Part shown: in pieces, positions 43,399 to 52,492 of the stretch
Layout of the letters: each line of letters starts with the position of its first letter
Numbering within the stretch: the first letter of the stretch is position 1
From: Rufibacter roseus
GTDB lineage: Bacteria; Bacteroidota; Bacteroidia; Cytophagales; Hymenobacteraceae
Assembly: GCF_001647285.1 (NCBI RefSeq)
Contig: NZ_LRML01000007.1
Location: 215,440 to 279,439 of the forward strand
Direction: 5' to 3'
DNA: 64,000 nt
Notes under the pieces: generated by a model
Databases searched by the model: none
What the model saw: only the letters and a program-made list of their open reading frames with translations
Told to the model about the DNA's origin: nothing
Program-made: the position numbers and the translations under genes

Positions 43399-45837
43399 TT
43401 GCCTTTCAACCCATTTACCATAGACCTGCCCGTTCGGGAGATTATCCCTTCCGTGCGGGAACACCTCGCTGCCCAGAACACGCTCATTGTGAATGCGCCT
43501 CCGGGGGCGGGCAAGAGTACCCTGTTGCCGCTGGCCCTCTTAGACGAGGCCTGGCTGACCGGGCAGAAAATCATCATGCTGGAACCCCGTCGGCTGGCGG
43601 CCCGCACCATTGCCGAACGGCTGGCGCAGCTGCTGGGCGAAGACGTGGGGCAGACCGTAGGCTACCGCATCCGGTTTGAGAACCGCATTTCAGAGAAAAC
43701 CCGCCTGGAGGTAGTCACCGAGGGCATTCTCACCCGCATGCTGCACTCAGACAACGCGCTCAGGGGTGTGGGGCTGGTCATTTTTGACGAGTTCCATGAG
43801 CGCAGCATCCACGCCGATGTGGCCATGGCCCTCGCCCGCGAAGCCCAGGCCACCCAGCGCCCTGACCTGCGCATTCTGGTCATGAGCGCTACCCTCAACA
43901 TGCCCCAACTCACCCGCCTGCTCAACGCCCTGGCCGTGGTGAGCGAGGGCCGGCAATACCCCATAGACGTGCAGTACGCCGGCGAGACTGATGCCCAACT
44001 GCTGCACGAGATGACCGACCGCGCCGTGCGCCAGGCCCTGCAAGAGAAAGAGGGCGATGTGCTGGTATTTCTGCCCGGCGAACAGGACATCCGGAAAGTA
44101 GAGGCCCTGCTGCGGCGCGGCCTGCGCGAGGTGGCCATCCACCCGCTGTACGGCATGCTGCCCCCCGGCAAACAGTACGCCGCCATTATGCCCGACCGCA
44201 ACGGCAAGCGCAAAGTGGTGCTGGCTACCTCCATCGCTGAGACCAGCCTTACCATTGAGGGCGTGACCGTGGTGGTAGACACCGGCTTCGCCAAAACCCA
44301 GCGCTTTGACCCCGCCACCGGCCTCAGCCGCCTGGAGACGGTACGCATCTCCAAAGACGCCGCCGACCAACGAGCCGGTCGGGCCGGGCGCTTAGGCCCC
44401 GGCACCTGTTACCGCCTCTGGACCGAGAACCTGCACGCCCGCCTGGCCCCGCACCGCACCCCCGAGATTCAGGAAGCCGACCTGGCTCCGCTGGTGCTGG
44501 ACATGGCCGCCTGGGGCATCACCGACATCAGGGCGCTCACCTGGCTCACGCCGCCGCCCAAAGCCGCCCTGCTGCACGCCCAAGAAACCCTGCACCAACT
44601 CAACGCCCTGGAGAACGGCCGCATCACCGAGCACGGCCGCACCATGCACGCCCTGCCCACGCACCCGCGCCTGGCCCACATGCTGCTGGCCGCCCAGGAA
44701 AGCGGTCAGCTGGCTTTGGCCACTGACATTGCCGCCCTGCTGGAAGAGCGCGACCCGCTGCCCCGCGAGGCCGGCATTGACCTGAACCTGCGCATTGAGG
44801 CGCTCCGGCGCACCCGTAAAGAGGGCCTGCACCAGAAACGCTTCTCTAAAATTGACAAGATAGCCGCCAGTTACCGCCGACTTTTCAAAATAGAGCCCGA
44901 AAACGGCGCCGTAGACCCCTATGAAACAGGTTTCCTGCTGGCCAACTGCTACCCCGAGCGCATCGCCTGCGCCCGCCCCGGCAACAACGCCCAGTTCCAG
45001 CTCGCCAACGGCAAGTACGCCTCTGCCGGCCACCGCGACGACCTGGCGCATGACCCTTGGCTAGCCATTGCCCACCTGCACGCCGGCGGCGACGGCCCGG
45101 GCCGCATTTTCCTGGCCTCGCCGCTCAACCCCAAAGACCTGGCTCCGCTGGTGAAGCAGAAAGATGTGGTCAGCTGGGACCCCGAGGAAGGCGAATTAAC
45201 GGCATCCCGGGACCTGCGCATCGGCAACATCGTGCTCCAGAGCAAACCCCTCCCCGAGCCCGACGAACGCTTTTTGGTACAAGCCATCTGCGAAACCATC
45301 AAGCGTGAAGGCGAAGACTGGCTTAACTTCTCCGAAGAGGTAAAGCAGTTCCAGAACCGCGTGCTCAGCCTCCGTAAATGGCACCCCACCGAAGGCTTCC
45401 CCGATATCAGCACCCCCACCCTTTTGCTCACCTGCCACGAGTGGCTGGCGTATCATTTAGAAGACGTGGAAATTGGTCAGGATCTGTTTGACATTGACCT
45501 GCTGCCTTTGCTGCAAAACATGCTGAGTAATGAACACAAAAAGCTGCTGGAAGAACTGGCCCCAACCACACTCTCCTTGCCAGACGGCCATCCGGTAGAA
45601 CTATATTACCCAGAGAACGCCCAGCCGCCGGTGCTGGAAGTCCGGCTACAAGACATTTTTGATTGGGAAAAGCATCCAACGGTAGACGGTGGCGACGTAG
45701 GCGTATCCCTGCACTTGCTCACCCCAGACCTTAAGCCTTTGAAAATAGTGAATAGCCTGCCTTATTTCTGGGAAGAGGAATACCGGTTAATGAGAGGTTC
45801 TTTGAAGGCACGCTTCCCGAAGGTGAATTGGCGGTAG
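43399..45837 (+). CDS. hrpB: ATP-dependent helicase HrpB
   Basis: 812 residues from a TTG at 43399, which gives the N-terminus MPFNPFTIDLPV; a frame start at the TTG at 43375 would add eight codons of AT-rich flank. No ATG occurs in the first 60 codons. Helicase motifs are in order: APPGAGKST (I), DEFHERS (II, DEFH box), MSATLN (III), QRAGRAGRLGPG (VI), then the HrpB-specific C-terminal domains. Length matches HrpB (about 810-830). A DEAH/DEFH-box RNA helicase of poorly known role. GC is high right up to the start, where the AT-rich insert ends. Confidence 0.92.
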   Translation: MPFNPFTIDLPVREIIPSVREHLAAQNTLIVNAPPGAGKSTLLPLALLDEAWLTGQKIIMLEPRRLAARTIAERLAQLLGEDVGQTVGYRIRFENRISEKTRLEVVTEGILTRMLHSDNALRGVGLVIFDEFHERSIHADVAMALAREAQATQRPDLRILVMSATLNMPQLTRLLNALAVVSEGRQYPIDVQYAGETDAQLLHEMTDRAVRQALQEKEGDVLVFLPGEQDIRKVEALLRRGLREVAIHPLYGMLPPGKQYAAIMPDRNGKRKVVLATSIAETSLTIEGVTVVVDTGFAKTQRFDPATGLSRLETVRISKDAADQRAGRAGRLGPGTCYRLWTENLHARLAPHRTPEIQEADLAPLVLDMAAWGITDIRALTWLTPPPKAALLHAQETLHQLNALENGRITEHGRTMHALPTHPRLAHMLLAAQESGQLALATDIAALLEERDPLPREAGIDLNLRIEALRRTRKEGLHQKRFSKIDKIAASYRRLFKIEPENGAVDPYETGFLLANCYPERIACARPGNNAQFQLANGKYASAGHRDDLAHDPWLAIAHLHAGGDGPGRIFLASPLNPKDLAPLVKQKDVVSWDPEEGELTASRDLRIGNIVLQSKPLPEPDERFLVQAICETIKREGEDWLNFSEEVKQFQNRVLSLRKWHPTEGFPDISTPTLLLTCHEWLAYHLEDVEIGQDLFDIDLLPLLQNMLSNEHKKLLEELAPTTLSLPDGHPVELYYPENAQPPVLEVRLQDIFDWEKHPTVDGGDVGVSLHLLTPDLKPLKIVNSLPYFWEEEYRLMRGSLKARFPKVNWR

Positions 45838-45841
45838 AACT

Positions 45842-45876
45842 TTGGTTGTTGGTTGTTGATTGTTAGTTGTTGATTG
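45842..45876. repeat. period-7 array: TTGGTTG-type
   Basis: Five units TTGGTTG, TTGGTTG, TTGATTG, TTAGTTG, TTGATTG, starting 4 bp after the hrpB stop. Confidence 0.8.
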
Positions 45877-45928
45877 TTTTTTAGGAGTTGACTGGCTGTT
45901 GGCACAGATACTGGCAGGTCTACACCAT

Positions 45929-45977
45929 AGCAGTAAGCAGTGAACAGTAACCAGTGAGCAGTAAATAGTGAGCAGTG
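45929..45977. repeat. period-7 array: AGCAGTG-type
   Basis: Seven units AGCAGTA, AGCAGTG, AACAGTA, ACCAGTG, AGCAGTA, AATAGTG, AGCAGTG, directly before the 490-bp repeat. A worn form of it precedes the other copy at about 8166. Confidence 0.82.
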
Positions 45978-45978
45978 G

Positions 45979-46480
45979 CGCCAATCTGGAGATTGGCTGT
46001 CCGGCAGTGCGTAGAGCGCTGTCGCTAACTCTACGCACAACAACAACAACTATCATCATCTAAAGAAAGAAAAGGAGATGCGCGTTAGCGCGAGTGACTC
46101 TACCCAGGAACTACAGCAATAGAAAACCAACAGCAGCATTTCAACAGCAGCACAAGAGGCAGAATTGGAACCTCTTCCAGCCGTGGGGATGAGCGCCTCG
46201 CTTTGAGCGGTGCCTTTAGGCAAGACCGAAGGTCTAGTGAAAAGGGCAGTGCGAATCCACAGGGCGGGGCCTCGCGGCCGTGAGCGCACGGAGCCAGAGC
46301 CACGGAGAAGGCTGTCTCGTCAGGCCTTGGATCAGCAGCCGCTACGCCAGCTCGGGAGCGGGAAAAAAGATAATGTACGGACAGGTCGCGACCTGTCCAA
46401 CTGCGGTGGCAGAAGCATCATAGCCTGCTACAGAAGGTCTTCTTTATATCCCTCGGCAATGCTCGGGATGACCGCAAATG
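45979..46480. repeat. about 490-bp structured dispersed repeat, copy 2
   Basis: Second copy of 8181-8665, same orientation. Same series of hairpins, here with a perfect GTGCGTAGAG...CTCTACGCAC stem, CGCG-TTAG-CGCG, and GCCT-TT-AGGC where copy 1 has GCCGC-GACA-GCGGC. The perfect 20-bp palindrome is at 46379-46398. With flanking arrays it fills the gap 45838-46710. Confidence 0.85.
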
Positions 46481-46492
46481 AGAAGGATTAGG

Positions 46493-46550
46493 AATGCGTG
46501 GATCTGCTTGTGTAAACATCCCCCTTCGCCCCCTTCAAAGGGGGAATACC
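46493..46550. repeat. CCCCCTTCAAAGGGGG-type repeat, copy 2
   Basis: GCGTGGATCTGCTTGTGTAA, then the palindromic core. Closely matches 56329-56384. Confidence 0.75.
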
Positions 46551-46644
46551 TTTAATGCGACAGAAACCTAAAATCATTCCTGCTCACCATAACTATGTTT
46601 TTAGCCTATCATTCAAAACACAAAAGTATACTGCTCCCCAAAAA

Positions 46645-46700
46645 GCAGAACCCCATTTTCGCCCTGCTTTTATAATAACAAGGCAAAAACGGGGCTTTGC
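46645..46700. repeat. palindromic repeat copy 15, extended as terminator
   Basis: Arms GCAGAACCCCATTTTCGCC and GGCAAAAACGGGGCTTTGC; the family palindrome with extra outer stem, 11 nt beyond the rhodanese gene, with T-rich flanks on both sides. Likely the operon terminator. Confidence 0.75.
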
Positions 46701-46710
46701 AAAAAAAAAC

Positions 46711-47016
46711 TTAGGCCTCGTTATAAGCCAGCATGCCACCCGTAATGTTACGCACGTTGCTGAAACCTTGCTGCTGCAGAATAGCCTGCCCAGTGGCAGA
46801 GCGTTTGCCCGAACGGCAAAGCATGAGCACTTCTTTGTCTTTGTACTCTTCCAGATCACCCACTTTTTCAGGCAGAGAGCCCAAAGGGATTAATTGGCTG
46901 CCTGGTATGTTTTGCTCTTCGTGCTCCCAAGGCTCACGCACGTCAATAATGATGGGGGTTTCATTGTTGGCCAAACGCTGTTTCAGTTCGGCGGCAGTAA
47001 TATCAGATACTATCAT
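46711..47016 (-). CDS. rhodanese-like domain protein
   Basis: 101 residues, a single rhodanese domain: IIIDVREPWEHEEQNIPGSQLIPL (about 22-45) and active-site loop LCRSGKRS with Cys67. GlpE/PspE-type sulfurtransferase: moves sulfane sulfur to cyanide or protein thiols in the cytosol. Its ATG overlaps the stop of the upstream T9SS-sorted protein gene (47013-47016), so it is the last gene of the ddl operon. A functional link to that operon is not evident. Confidence 0.9.
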   Translation of the reverse strand: MIVSDITAAELKQRLANNETPIIIDVREPWEHEEQNIPGSQLIPLGSLPEKVGDLEEYKDKEVLMLCRSGKRSATGQAILQQQGFSNVRNITGGMLAYNEA

Positions 47017-48833
47017 GGCTGAAGGATAAGTTTAGTAGTTCTAAATTGGGTACCGTTAAATGCCTTGACAAGATAAACACCCGCGGGCAAACCGCCTATT
47101 TCCAGACGCGCTCCTGCTGTCAAATTCTCCCATACCCGTAGTTTTTGACCTGTTAAACTGTAGAGCTCCAGCCGGTTTAGCTTCTGCCCAATTGTTACAA
47201 AATCTGTGGCTGGGTTAGGGTAGAGAAATGGTTTGCTCTCGGCAAGTTCAGGCTCTACGGAAGTCAAAAGGCCTGTCATGACCGGGCGCATCATCAGAGC
47301 TCCTGCAAAACCAGATATGGTACTCCAGTCTCCCGGCCCGTTAATGGCGAAGATCTTTTCCACGGCGTTCTCCTGAAAATCAAATCCTACATTCACAAAC
47401 GCGGAGCCGCCGGGTTGGCGGAAGCCAATATAAAAGCGCCCCTGCACTTCAATGGGCGTGGTCAGTTCTACATTTAACCATTCATTCAGGGTAGCGGGCA
47501 CTAAAAACCGCTGTTCATGCACGGGTTGGTCAGAGGGTTTGCCCCCGTTGTCGGTCCAAACCCTCAGGTACAACTCGGTGCCAGGGGTGTTGGTGCCGGT
47601 AAAATACATCATGACCTGCTTCACCTTATCAGGCTGTGTCACCTCAAACTGATAGGCAATTTGCACCGTGTTGCTAGACGGATAACTGAACCCTGTCTCG
47701 GCGGTGCCATCATCATAGGCGTAGAAATTCTGAATATCAGTTCTTCTGGTGAGGGTGTCGTTATAGCGGGTGAAAAAGTTTGGCTCTTTTGTGCTCAGAA
47801 ACAGAGAAGTCTGAAGGGAAAATGGTCCGTTCTGGTTCCGGATAAAATCTACCGAAGGGGCTGCGGCTATGGTGCGCCTAGTGCCCGGATTGATAGCTGC
47901 ACTGCCAGTTAGAAATGTATCTGCGGCGCCCGTAGACAGATTCTTGGTGTACGCGCGCCAGCTAATGGCAGCGGGCACTCCGCTTAAATTCACCAACTCA
48001 GACCCTACGTCAGTGCGTAACTCGGCGGCTGGGTTGAGCATGAATTGCCAATAGGGCATAGCCGTAAAGCGGCGTAGCAACGAAGGAATATGCTTTGTAA
48101 GGGCTACATCCAAGGTTTGTAGTTGCCCTTTTCGGCGGTTTTTGTCCAGAACTACATAATCCAGGTGCCACACATCACGCATGGCAGACTGGCTTCCGCT
48201 ACTGACAAACCGAAACTGGAAGTTGTCGTGCAGGTACTTCGCCTCTTTTAGTGCGAGCATGACGGCGGCAAAATCAGTGCTGCGCCCGTTGCCCTGCTGG
48301 CTCCACACTTGGGTCCAGACACCACTTGCTTCTTTGAACTCCAGGGCCAGATAATAGAGGTTGGCGCTGGAAAAGTTAGGTGCATCCAGTAGTCCGCCCG
48401 CTTGCCAGAAGAAACTCAGGTACACCGAGTCCTGGGGCTGCAGATGACCCAAGAGCAAAGGACGGGACGTAAGGGTATCAGTGGGGCCTACGGAAGAGAT
48501 TCCCCCATAAGGCTCACCGTTCGCTTTCAAGCCATCAAAGGTGGCGGCAGAGACTGTGCGGGAATTAGCGGCAAAGCGGTTGCTCGTCAGCACACCGCCT
48601 TTACTCAACCAACGGGCCGGGTCAGGATTTCCTTCGGCTTTAGAAAAATCGTCAAAAAAAGGAAGTGATATGGGGTCTTCGTCAGCTAAGGGAGCAGGCT
48701 CACCTGTTGCCTTAGCTGTGTGCGGCTGGTCAGAAAAAGAAACTGGCTGTTTCGTGATTGGGGTGAGCACCTGAGCAAACGCATGCCCTACGCTGCACAA
48801 TCCAATACACAAAACAGCCAACCATTTCTGCAT
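47013..48833 (-). CDS. T9SS type A sorted protein
   Basis: 606 residues. Signal peptide (LAVLCIGLCSVGHAFA). The body is beta-rich with an extended jellyroll-like region and no catalytic motif I recognise. The last 80 or so residues are the type A sorting domain: FLYPNPATDFVTI, LYSLTGQKLRVWENL, GGLPAGVYLVKA, ending in KLILQP. It would be exported by the type IX system, then cleaved and attached to the surface. It lies between the PASTA and rhodanese genes in one operon. Confidence 0.88.
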   Translation of the reverse strand: MQKWLAVLCIGLCSVGHAFAQVLTPITKQPVSFSDQPHTAKATGEPAPLADEDPISLPFFDDFSKAEGNPDPARWLSKGGVLTSNRFAANSRTVSAATFDGLKANGEPYGGISSVGPTDTLTSRPLLLGHLQPQDSVYLSFFWQAGGLLDAPNFSSANLYYLALEFKEASGVWTQVWSQQGNGRSTDFAAVMLALKEAKYLHDNFQFRFVSSGSQSAMRDVWHLDYVVLDKNRRKGQLQTLDVALTKHIPSLLRRFTAMPYWQFMLNPAAELRTDVGSELVNLSGVPAAISWRAYTKNLSTGAADTFLTGSAAINPGTRRTIAAAPSVDFIRNQNGPFSLQTSLFLSTKEPNFFTRYNDTLTRRTDIQNFYAYDDGTAETGFSYPSSNTVQIAYQFEVTQPDKVKQVMMYFTGTNTPGTELYLRVWTDNGGKPSDQPVHEQRFLVPATLNEWLNVELTTPIEVQGRFYIGFRQPGGSAFVNVGFDFQENAVEKIFAINGPGDWSTISGFAGALMMRPVMTGLLTSVEPELAESKPFLYPNPATDFVTIGQKLNRLELYSLTGQKLRVWENLTAGARLEIGGLPAGVYLVKAFNGTQFRTTKLILQP

Positions 48834-48842
48834 GTTTCAATT

Positions 48843-49631
48843 TTAGTTGATGGGCTCCAGTGGTTTAGGTCCAGCCACCCAAAGATCAATTAGTTCACCG
48901 GTTCTGATCATGGCGCCTTCGCCTGGCACCGGTCTCTGCTTCAATACGGTTCCGTCTGGCTCTCCGTTGGGAGCATTCATGTAAATAACCGCCCCTTGCT
49001 GCAGGTTTTGCCCGGCAATGACCATAATAGCCTCATCTATGGGCATACCTACCAGATCAGGTACTTCTAATTCAGTATTTCCTTCGCCGTTGCCCACTTC
49101 CAGATCAACCCTGGAGCCTTTGGCTACCGGATCACCCGGTTTAATTTCACGGCCGTTCACAAACTGGCGAAGTACTGAGTTATGTGCCAAGTCCGGCACG
49201 TACTTGATCTCACCCAAAATGAGATCGTAGCTTTTCAGAATCTTTTCAGCGGTTCCAATAGAGGCATCCACCAGCTTTGGCATTTTAATGAGCGGCGGAT
49301 TCTTCATGTTGATGTTCACGTAAATCTTCCGCCCTTTCTTCACCTTCTCCCCTGGCTTGGGCTCCTGGGTAATGACCGTGAAAGGCTCCTCGCCCTGCTG
49401 GTAGGTAGAGTCACTCACGTAGAAATTCAGGTCTTTGTCTCCCAGAAAATCTTCCAGCTCTTCTACGCTCATGCCCGTGATTTTAGGCACTGTAATGGTT
49501 TCACCGTGGTTGGTGGTGCTGGGCAGGTACACAAAAAAGAACAGGAACAACAGCAGCGCCACTATGGCCACCATAATGATGATATGCTTGAACACATCAC
49601 CCAGCGTCTGGGCTCTCAATAACTTTATCAT
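48843..49631 (-). CDS. PASTA-domain membrane protein
   Basis: 262 residues. Short cytoplasmic start, one membrane helix (about 18-36), then three PASTA domains (starting near TVPKITGMSVEELE, MPKLVDASIGTAEK and VPDLVGMPIDEAIM), each with the typical V-P-x-L-x-G-x-x pattern. PASTA domains bind peptidoglycan stems or sense wall state. Here there is no kinase domain. The ATG overlaps the end of ddl by 4 bp, which fits a role at the cell wall. Confidence 0.9.
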   Translation of the reverse strand: MIKLLRAQTLGDVFKHIIIMVAIVALLLFLFFFVYLPSTTNHGETITVPKITGMSVEELEDFLGDKDLNFYVSDSTYQQGEEPFTVITQEPKPGEKVKKGRKIYVNINMKNPPLIKMPKLVDASIGTAEKILKSYDLILGEIKYVPDLAHNSVLRQFVNGREIKPGDPVAKGSRVDLEVGNGEGNTELEVPDLVGMPIDEAIMVIAGQNLQQGAVIYMNAPNGEPDGTVLKQRPVPGEGAMIRTGELIDLWVAGPKPLEPIN

Positions 49632-52330
49632 GAATTGACAATCTTTTTGGTACGTTCCATGCCAAACTGCAGAATGCGGTCAATGAAATCGTAAGGTTTA
49701 TAGCCGTTAATGGCGGTCTGGTGGAAAATACATGTGGCGGGTGTCATGCCGGGCAATGAATTTACCTCAATAACGATGGTTTCCACGTTTCCGTCTTCAT
49801 GTATGCGCACAAAAGCATCAATACGGGCGTAGCCTTCTATGCGCAGGATTTCAGCCACGCGTTTCAGGTCTTTCTTCACCTGATCCGAGATGCGCTGGCG
49901 CTCCTCGGGGTCTTTGGCGTAGCGGGCAGGTGTAATGTTTTGCCCCTCGCCTGCCAAAAACTTCTCTTCCAAACTTAATACCTCACCCTCCGCCAATGCC
50001 TCAGAGGCTTCAAAGATCTCATATTGGGTTTTGCCGTCGGGGGCATAACTGGTAAGCAGGCCTCCGGTAATTTCCAAAAAGTGCTTCGCGCCTTCTTTGC
50101 TGATGAGGTTTTCAATAAGGAAATAGCCTTTTAGCGGCACTTCTTCTTTAAAGCTCAGCTTCAGCACCCGGGCCGGATTCTCCGGAATCTCCACGCTGTC
50201 TCTGAAAATCAGCTCTGCAAAAGCCTCCAGCTCCTCCCGGCTCTTGATTTTCTTTACCGCCGACGAGCAACCGTCGTCAGCTGGTTTGGCGATAAACGGA
50301 TAGCCGAAGTTTGTTTCAATGTGCTGGAAGAATGCTTCTTTATCGGCTTGCCAGTCTTTCTTGAAGGCCAGCATGTGCTCCGCCACCTTGATCCCGTTCT
50401 CACGCAGAATCTTGTTTGTCTCAAACTTATTGATGGTCACCTGCGAGCTCTGAATACCCGAACCGTTGTACGGAATATGGAATTTCTCCAGCTCCGCCTG
50501 CAAGGAGCCATCTTCGCCCGGACGGCCGTGCAAAGCAATAAATACCGCGTCTACCAGACTTTTCAGCTGTTCATAAGTCAGGCGCTGCGGCTTCTGCAGA
50601 GAATTACCCGCGTACAGTTTGGTGATGCTGTTGGCTTCTTCCTTTATCTGCGCCAGCACCGGGTGCGTTGGCACGCCTGCCTCTGCCGCTTCAATTTTCT
50701 CCTTTATATCATCTGCGTTATCCTTCAACATGATGTTGATCGGAATCTGGTACAGCTGGTGCGTTTCGTCGTTGCCGGTCAGGAAAATGGGCACCGGCTC
50801 GTATTTGGTAGACGAAGAAAGCTTCTCGTAAATGTTCCGGCCGCTTTCTACCGAGATATGTCGTTCAGAAGAATAGCCACCCATAATCACGCCTACCCGC
50901 AGTTTGTCGTGGCGGTGCGCTCTTTCATCGGCCATGGCCGCATCTAACTTTTTAAGCGAGGCTGTCAGTTGAGCGGTGTTTTTGCCCGACTTAATGCGCT
51001 CCGCCAATGAAGTTCTAATAATGTAAGTCAGGAACTGCGACGGGTTCAGGCCAATTTCAGCGGCCTGGTGGAAGAAGAACGACGACGGCAACATACCAGA
51101 GGTGGTGTTGGGGTCGTTCAGGAAAATCTCCCCTGCTTCGGTAATAAAACCATCCAGACGCGCATACACGTTAAAGCCGAGGCTAGTGTACAGGCGCTCG
51201 CACTGCTTCCGGATCTCCTGAATCTGCTCCGTAGGCAAATCAATAGGCGTGATTTTGCGACTCAGGCCAGGCAGGTATTTAGAGCGGTAATCGAACACCT
51301 CGCCCCCTTTCCGGATCTCGGTAGGCGGCAGCGCGATGGGGTTTCCCTGCTGGTCTTGCACCACAATGCAGGAGAACTCGCGGCCGTTGATAAAGCCTTC
51401 TACCAATACCTGCGTCTCGCTCTCCACGTTGGTAAGCGTGAGGGTTTCCGGGCCGTTTTCTGAAAAAGAGGCCGAAAGGAAGCTCAGCAGTTCCTCCGGC
51501 GCATATATCAATTCGCCCGCCTCGGTTTGTACCGGCAAGCCAATGCCTTCGCGGATATCAGTCAGGGTTTTGACGAAGTTCAGCTGCTGCGTCTGATTCT
51601 TTCTGTTCCACTCGCTTTTGCGAAGGGTAATGGAGAATAGACTACGTGCCACCGCTTCTTCAAACAACTGCAGGTTCTTTTCTTTGATGATGGATACGCC
51701 AATAGATGAACCCTGGTGCGGAGCCTTCAGCACCAGCGGCAGACCTAAGTCGGCTACTAAATTGTCTAGAATGGTGCTATGGTCTTTGGTGGCGTTCCAC
51801 TCTTTCAGGCTCAGGATGCGGTAATCTGGCGTGGCAAAACCATGCTGCTTCAAGAGCGCTTTCTGGGCAATCTTGTCAATACCAATGGCCGAGGGCAAAA
51901 TGCCGGAACCGGAATACGGTATACCGTACCACTCCAGCAAGCCTTGAATGCTGCCGTCTTCGCCGTACGGCCCGTGCAGGGTCAGGAACGCGAAGTCAAA
52001 CAGTTCTTTGAACTGGTGCGGGTGAATACGTTTGCCTACTTTGGCGGCAATGGCATCTAACTCCTCCTCGCTCAGCTGCCCCAGGCTCTCCAGGTACATC
52101 TGCAGACCGTGCTCAGTGTGCGGAACCACATCAACAGGCGGATAAAAGTCGCGGATGGTGCCTTTGTAGATGTAGTGCCAGTCTAGCCGAATAAAGTTGC
52201 CCAGGCTGTCGGCAAACACCGGAACGGCCTCAAACAGCGATTTATCTAAATTATCGAAGACGGTACGACCGCCGGCGAAAGAGATTTCGCGCTCCCGGGA
52301 CGGTCCTCCGAAGATGATTCCAATTTTCAT
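49628..52330 (-). CDS. ddl: tandem double D-alanine-D-alanine ligase
   Basis: 900 residues, twice the normal 300-360 length plus inserts. Two Ddl/ATP-grasp units follow each other. Unit 1 (about 1-455) has IIFGGPSREREIS, LHGPYGEDGSIQG, KAPHQGSSIGVSI and NDPNTTSGMLPSS. Unit 2 (about 470-900) has VIMGGYSSERHIS, LHGRPGEDGSLQAE, KPADDGCSSAVKK and EVNSLPGMTPAT. Unit 2 departs from the usual GSSVGV loop and unit 1 from the usual NTxPG. One unit may be regulatory or use another substrate. It makes the D-Ala-D-Ala end of peptidoglycan precursors. First gene of a four-gene operon; -7 box only 5 nt before the ATG. Confidence 0.9.
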   Translation of the reverse strand: MKIGIIFGGPSREREISFAGGRTVFDNLDKSLFEAVPVFADSLGNFIRLDWHYIYKGTIRDFYPPVDVVPHTEHGLQMYLESLGQLSEEELDAIAAKVGKRIHPHQFKELFDFAFLTLHGPYGEDGSIQGLLEWYGIPYSGSGILPSAIGIDKIAQKALLKQHGFATPDYRILSLKEWNATKDHSTILDNLVADLGLPLVLKAPHQGSSIGVSIIKEKNLQLFEEAVARSLFSITLRKSEWNRKNQTQQLNFVKTLTDIREGIGLPVQTEAGELIYAPEELLSFLSASFSENGPETLTLTNVESETQVLVEGFINGREFSCIVVQDQQGNPIALPPTEIRKGGEVFDYRSKYLPGLSRKITPIDLPTEQIQEIRKQCERLYTSLGFNVYARLDGFITEAGEIFLNDPNTTSGMLPSSFFFHQAAEIGLNPSQFLTYIIRTSLAERIKSGKNTAQLTASLKKLDAAMADERAHRHDKLRVGVIMGGYSSERHISVESGRNIYEKLSSSTKYEPVPIFLTGNDETHQLYQIPINIMLKDNADDIKEKIEAAEAGVPTHPVLAQIKEEANSITKLYAGNSLQKPQRLTYEQLKSLVDAVFIALHGRPGEDGSLQAELEKFHIPYNGSGIQSSQVTINKFETNKILRENGIKVAEHMLAFKKDWQADKEAFFQHIETNFGYPFIAKPADDGCSSAVKKIKSREELEAFAELIFRDSVEIPENPARVLKLSFKEEVPLKGYFLIENLISKEGAKHFLEITGGLLTSYAPDGKTQYEIFEASEALAEGEVLSLEEKFLAGEGQNITPARYAKDPEERQRISDQVKKDLKRVAEILRIEGYARIDAFVRIHEDGNVETIVIEVNSLPGMTPATCIFHQTAINGYKPYDFIDRILQFGMERTKKIVNS

Positions 52331-52335
52331 TAAGG

Positions 52336-52343
52336 CAAAGATA
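52336..52343 (-). promoter_or_regulatory. -7 box of ddl operon, near-leaderless
   Basis: Minus-strand TATCTTTG, a full TAnnTTTG match, with only 5 nt before the ATG. Confidence 0.55.
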
Positions 52344-52352
52344 CTGATTTCG

Positions 52353-52387
52353 TTATTTGTTGTTAGTTATTCGTTCCTCGATTTTCG
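52353..52387. repeat. period-7 array: TTATTCG-type (a)
   Basis: Five units TTATTTG, TTGTTAG, TTATTCG, TTCCTCG, ATTTTCG, directly upstream of the ddl -7 box. Confidence 0.75.
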
Positions 52388-52492
52388 CGCCCAAAATGGC
52401 TTACTCTCCTTCTCTCCTTGTTTCTGCCCGGAAAATATATTTACACCAAGATGTAACTTAGGTATCAACGGTAAACTCTTGAGTTACCTCTT

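Noticed and set aside
43662..45456. Long minus-strand frames opposite hrpB
   Set aside because: Shadow frames of GC-rich coding DNA; hrpB motifs are unambiguous.
46055..46303. Minus-strand frames in repeat copy 2
   Set aside because: Same reason; frame not kept between copies.
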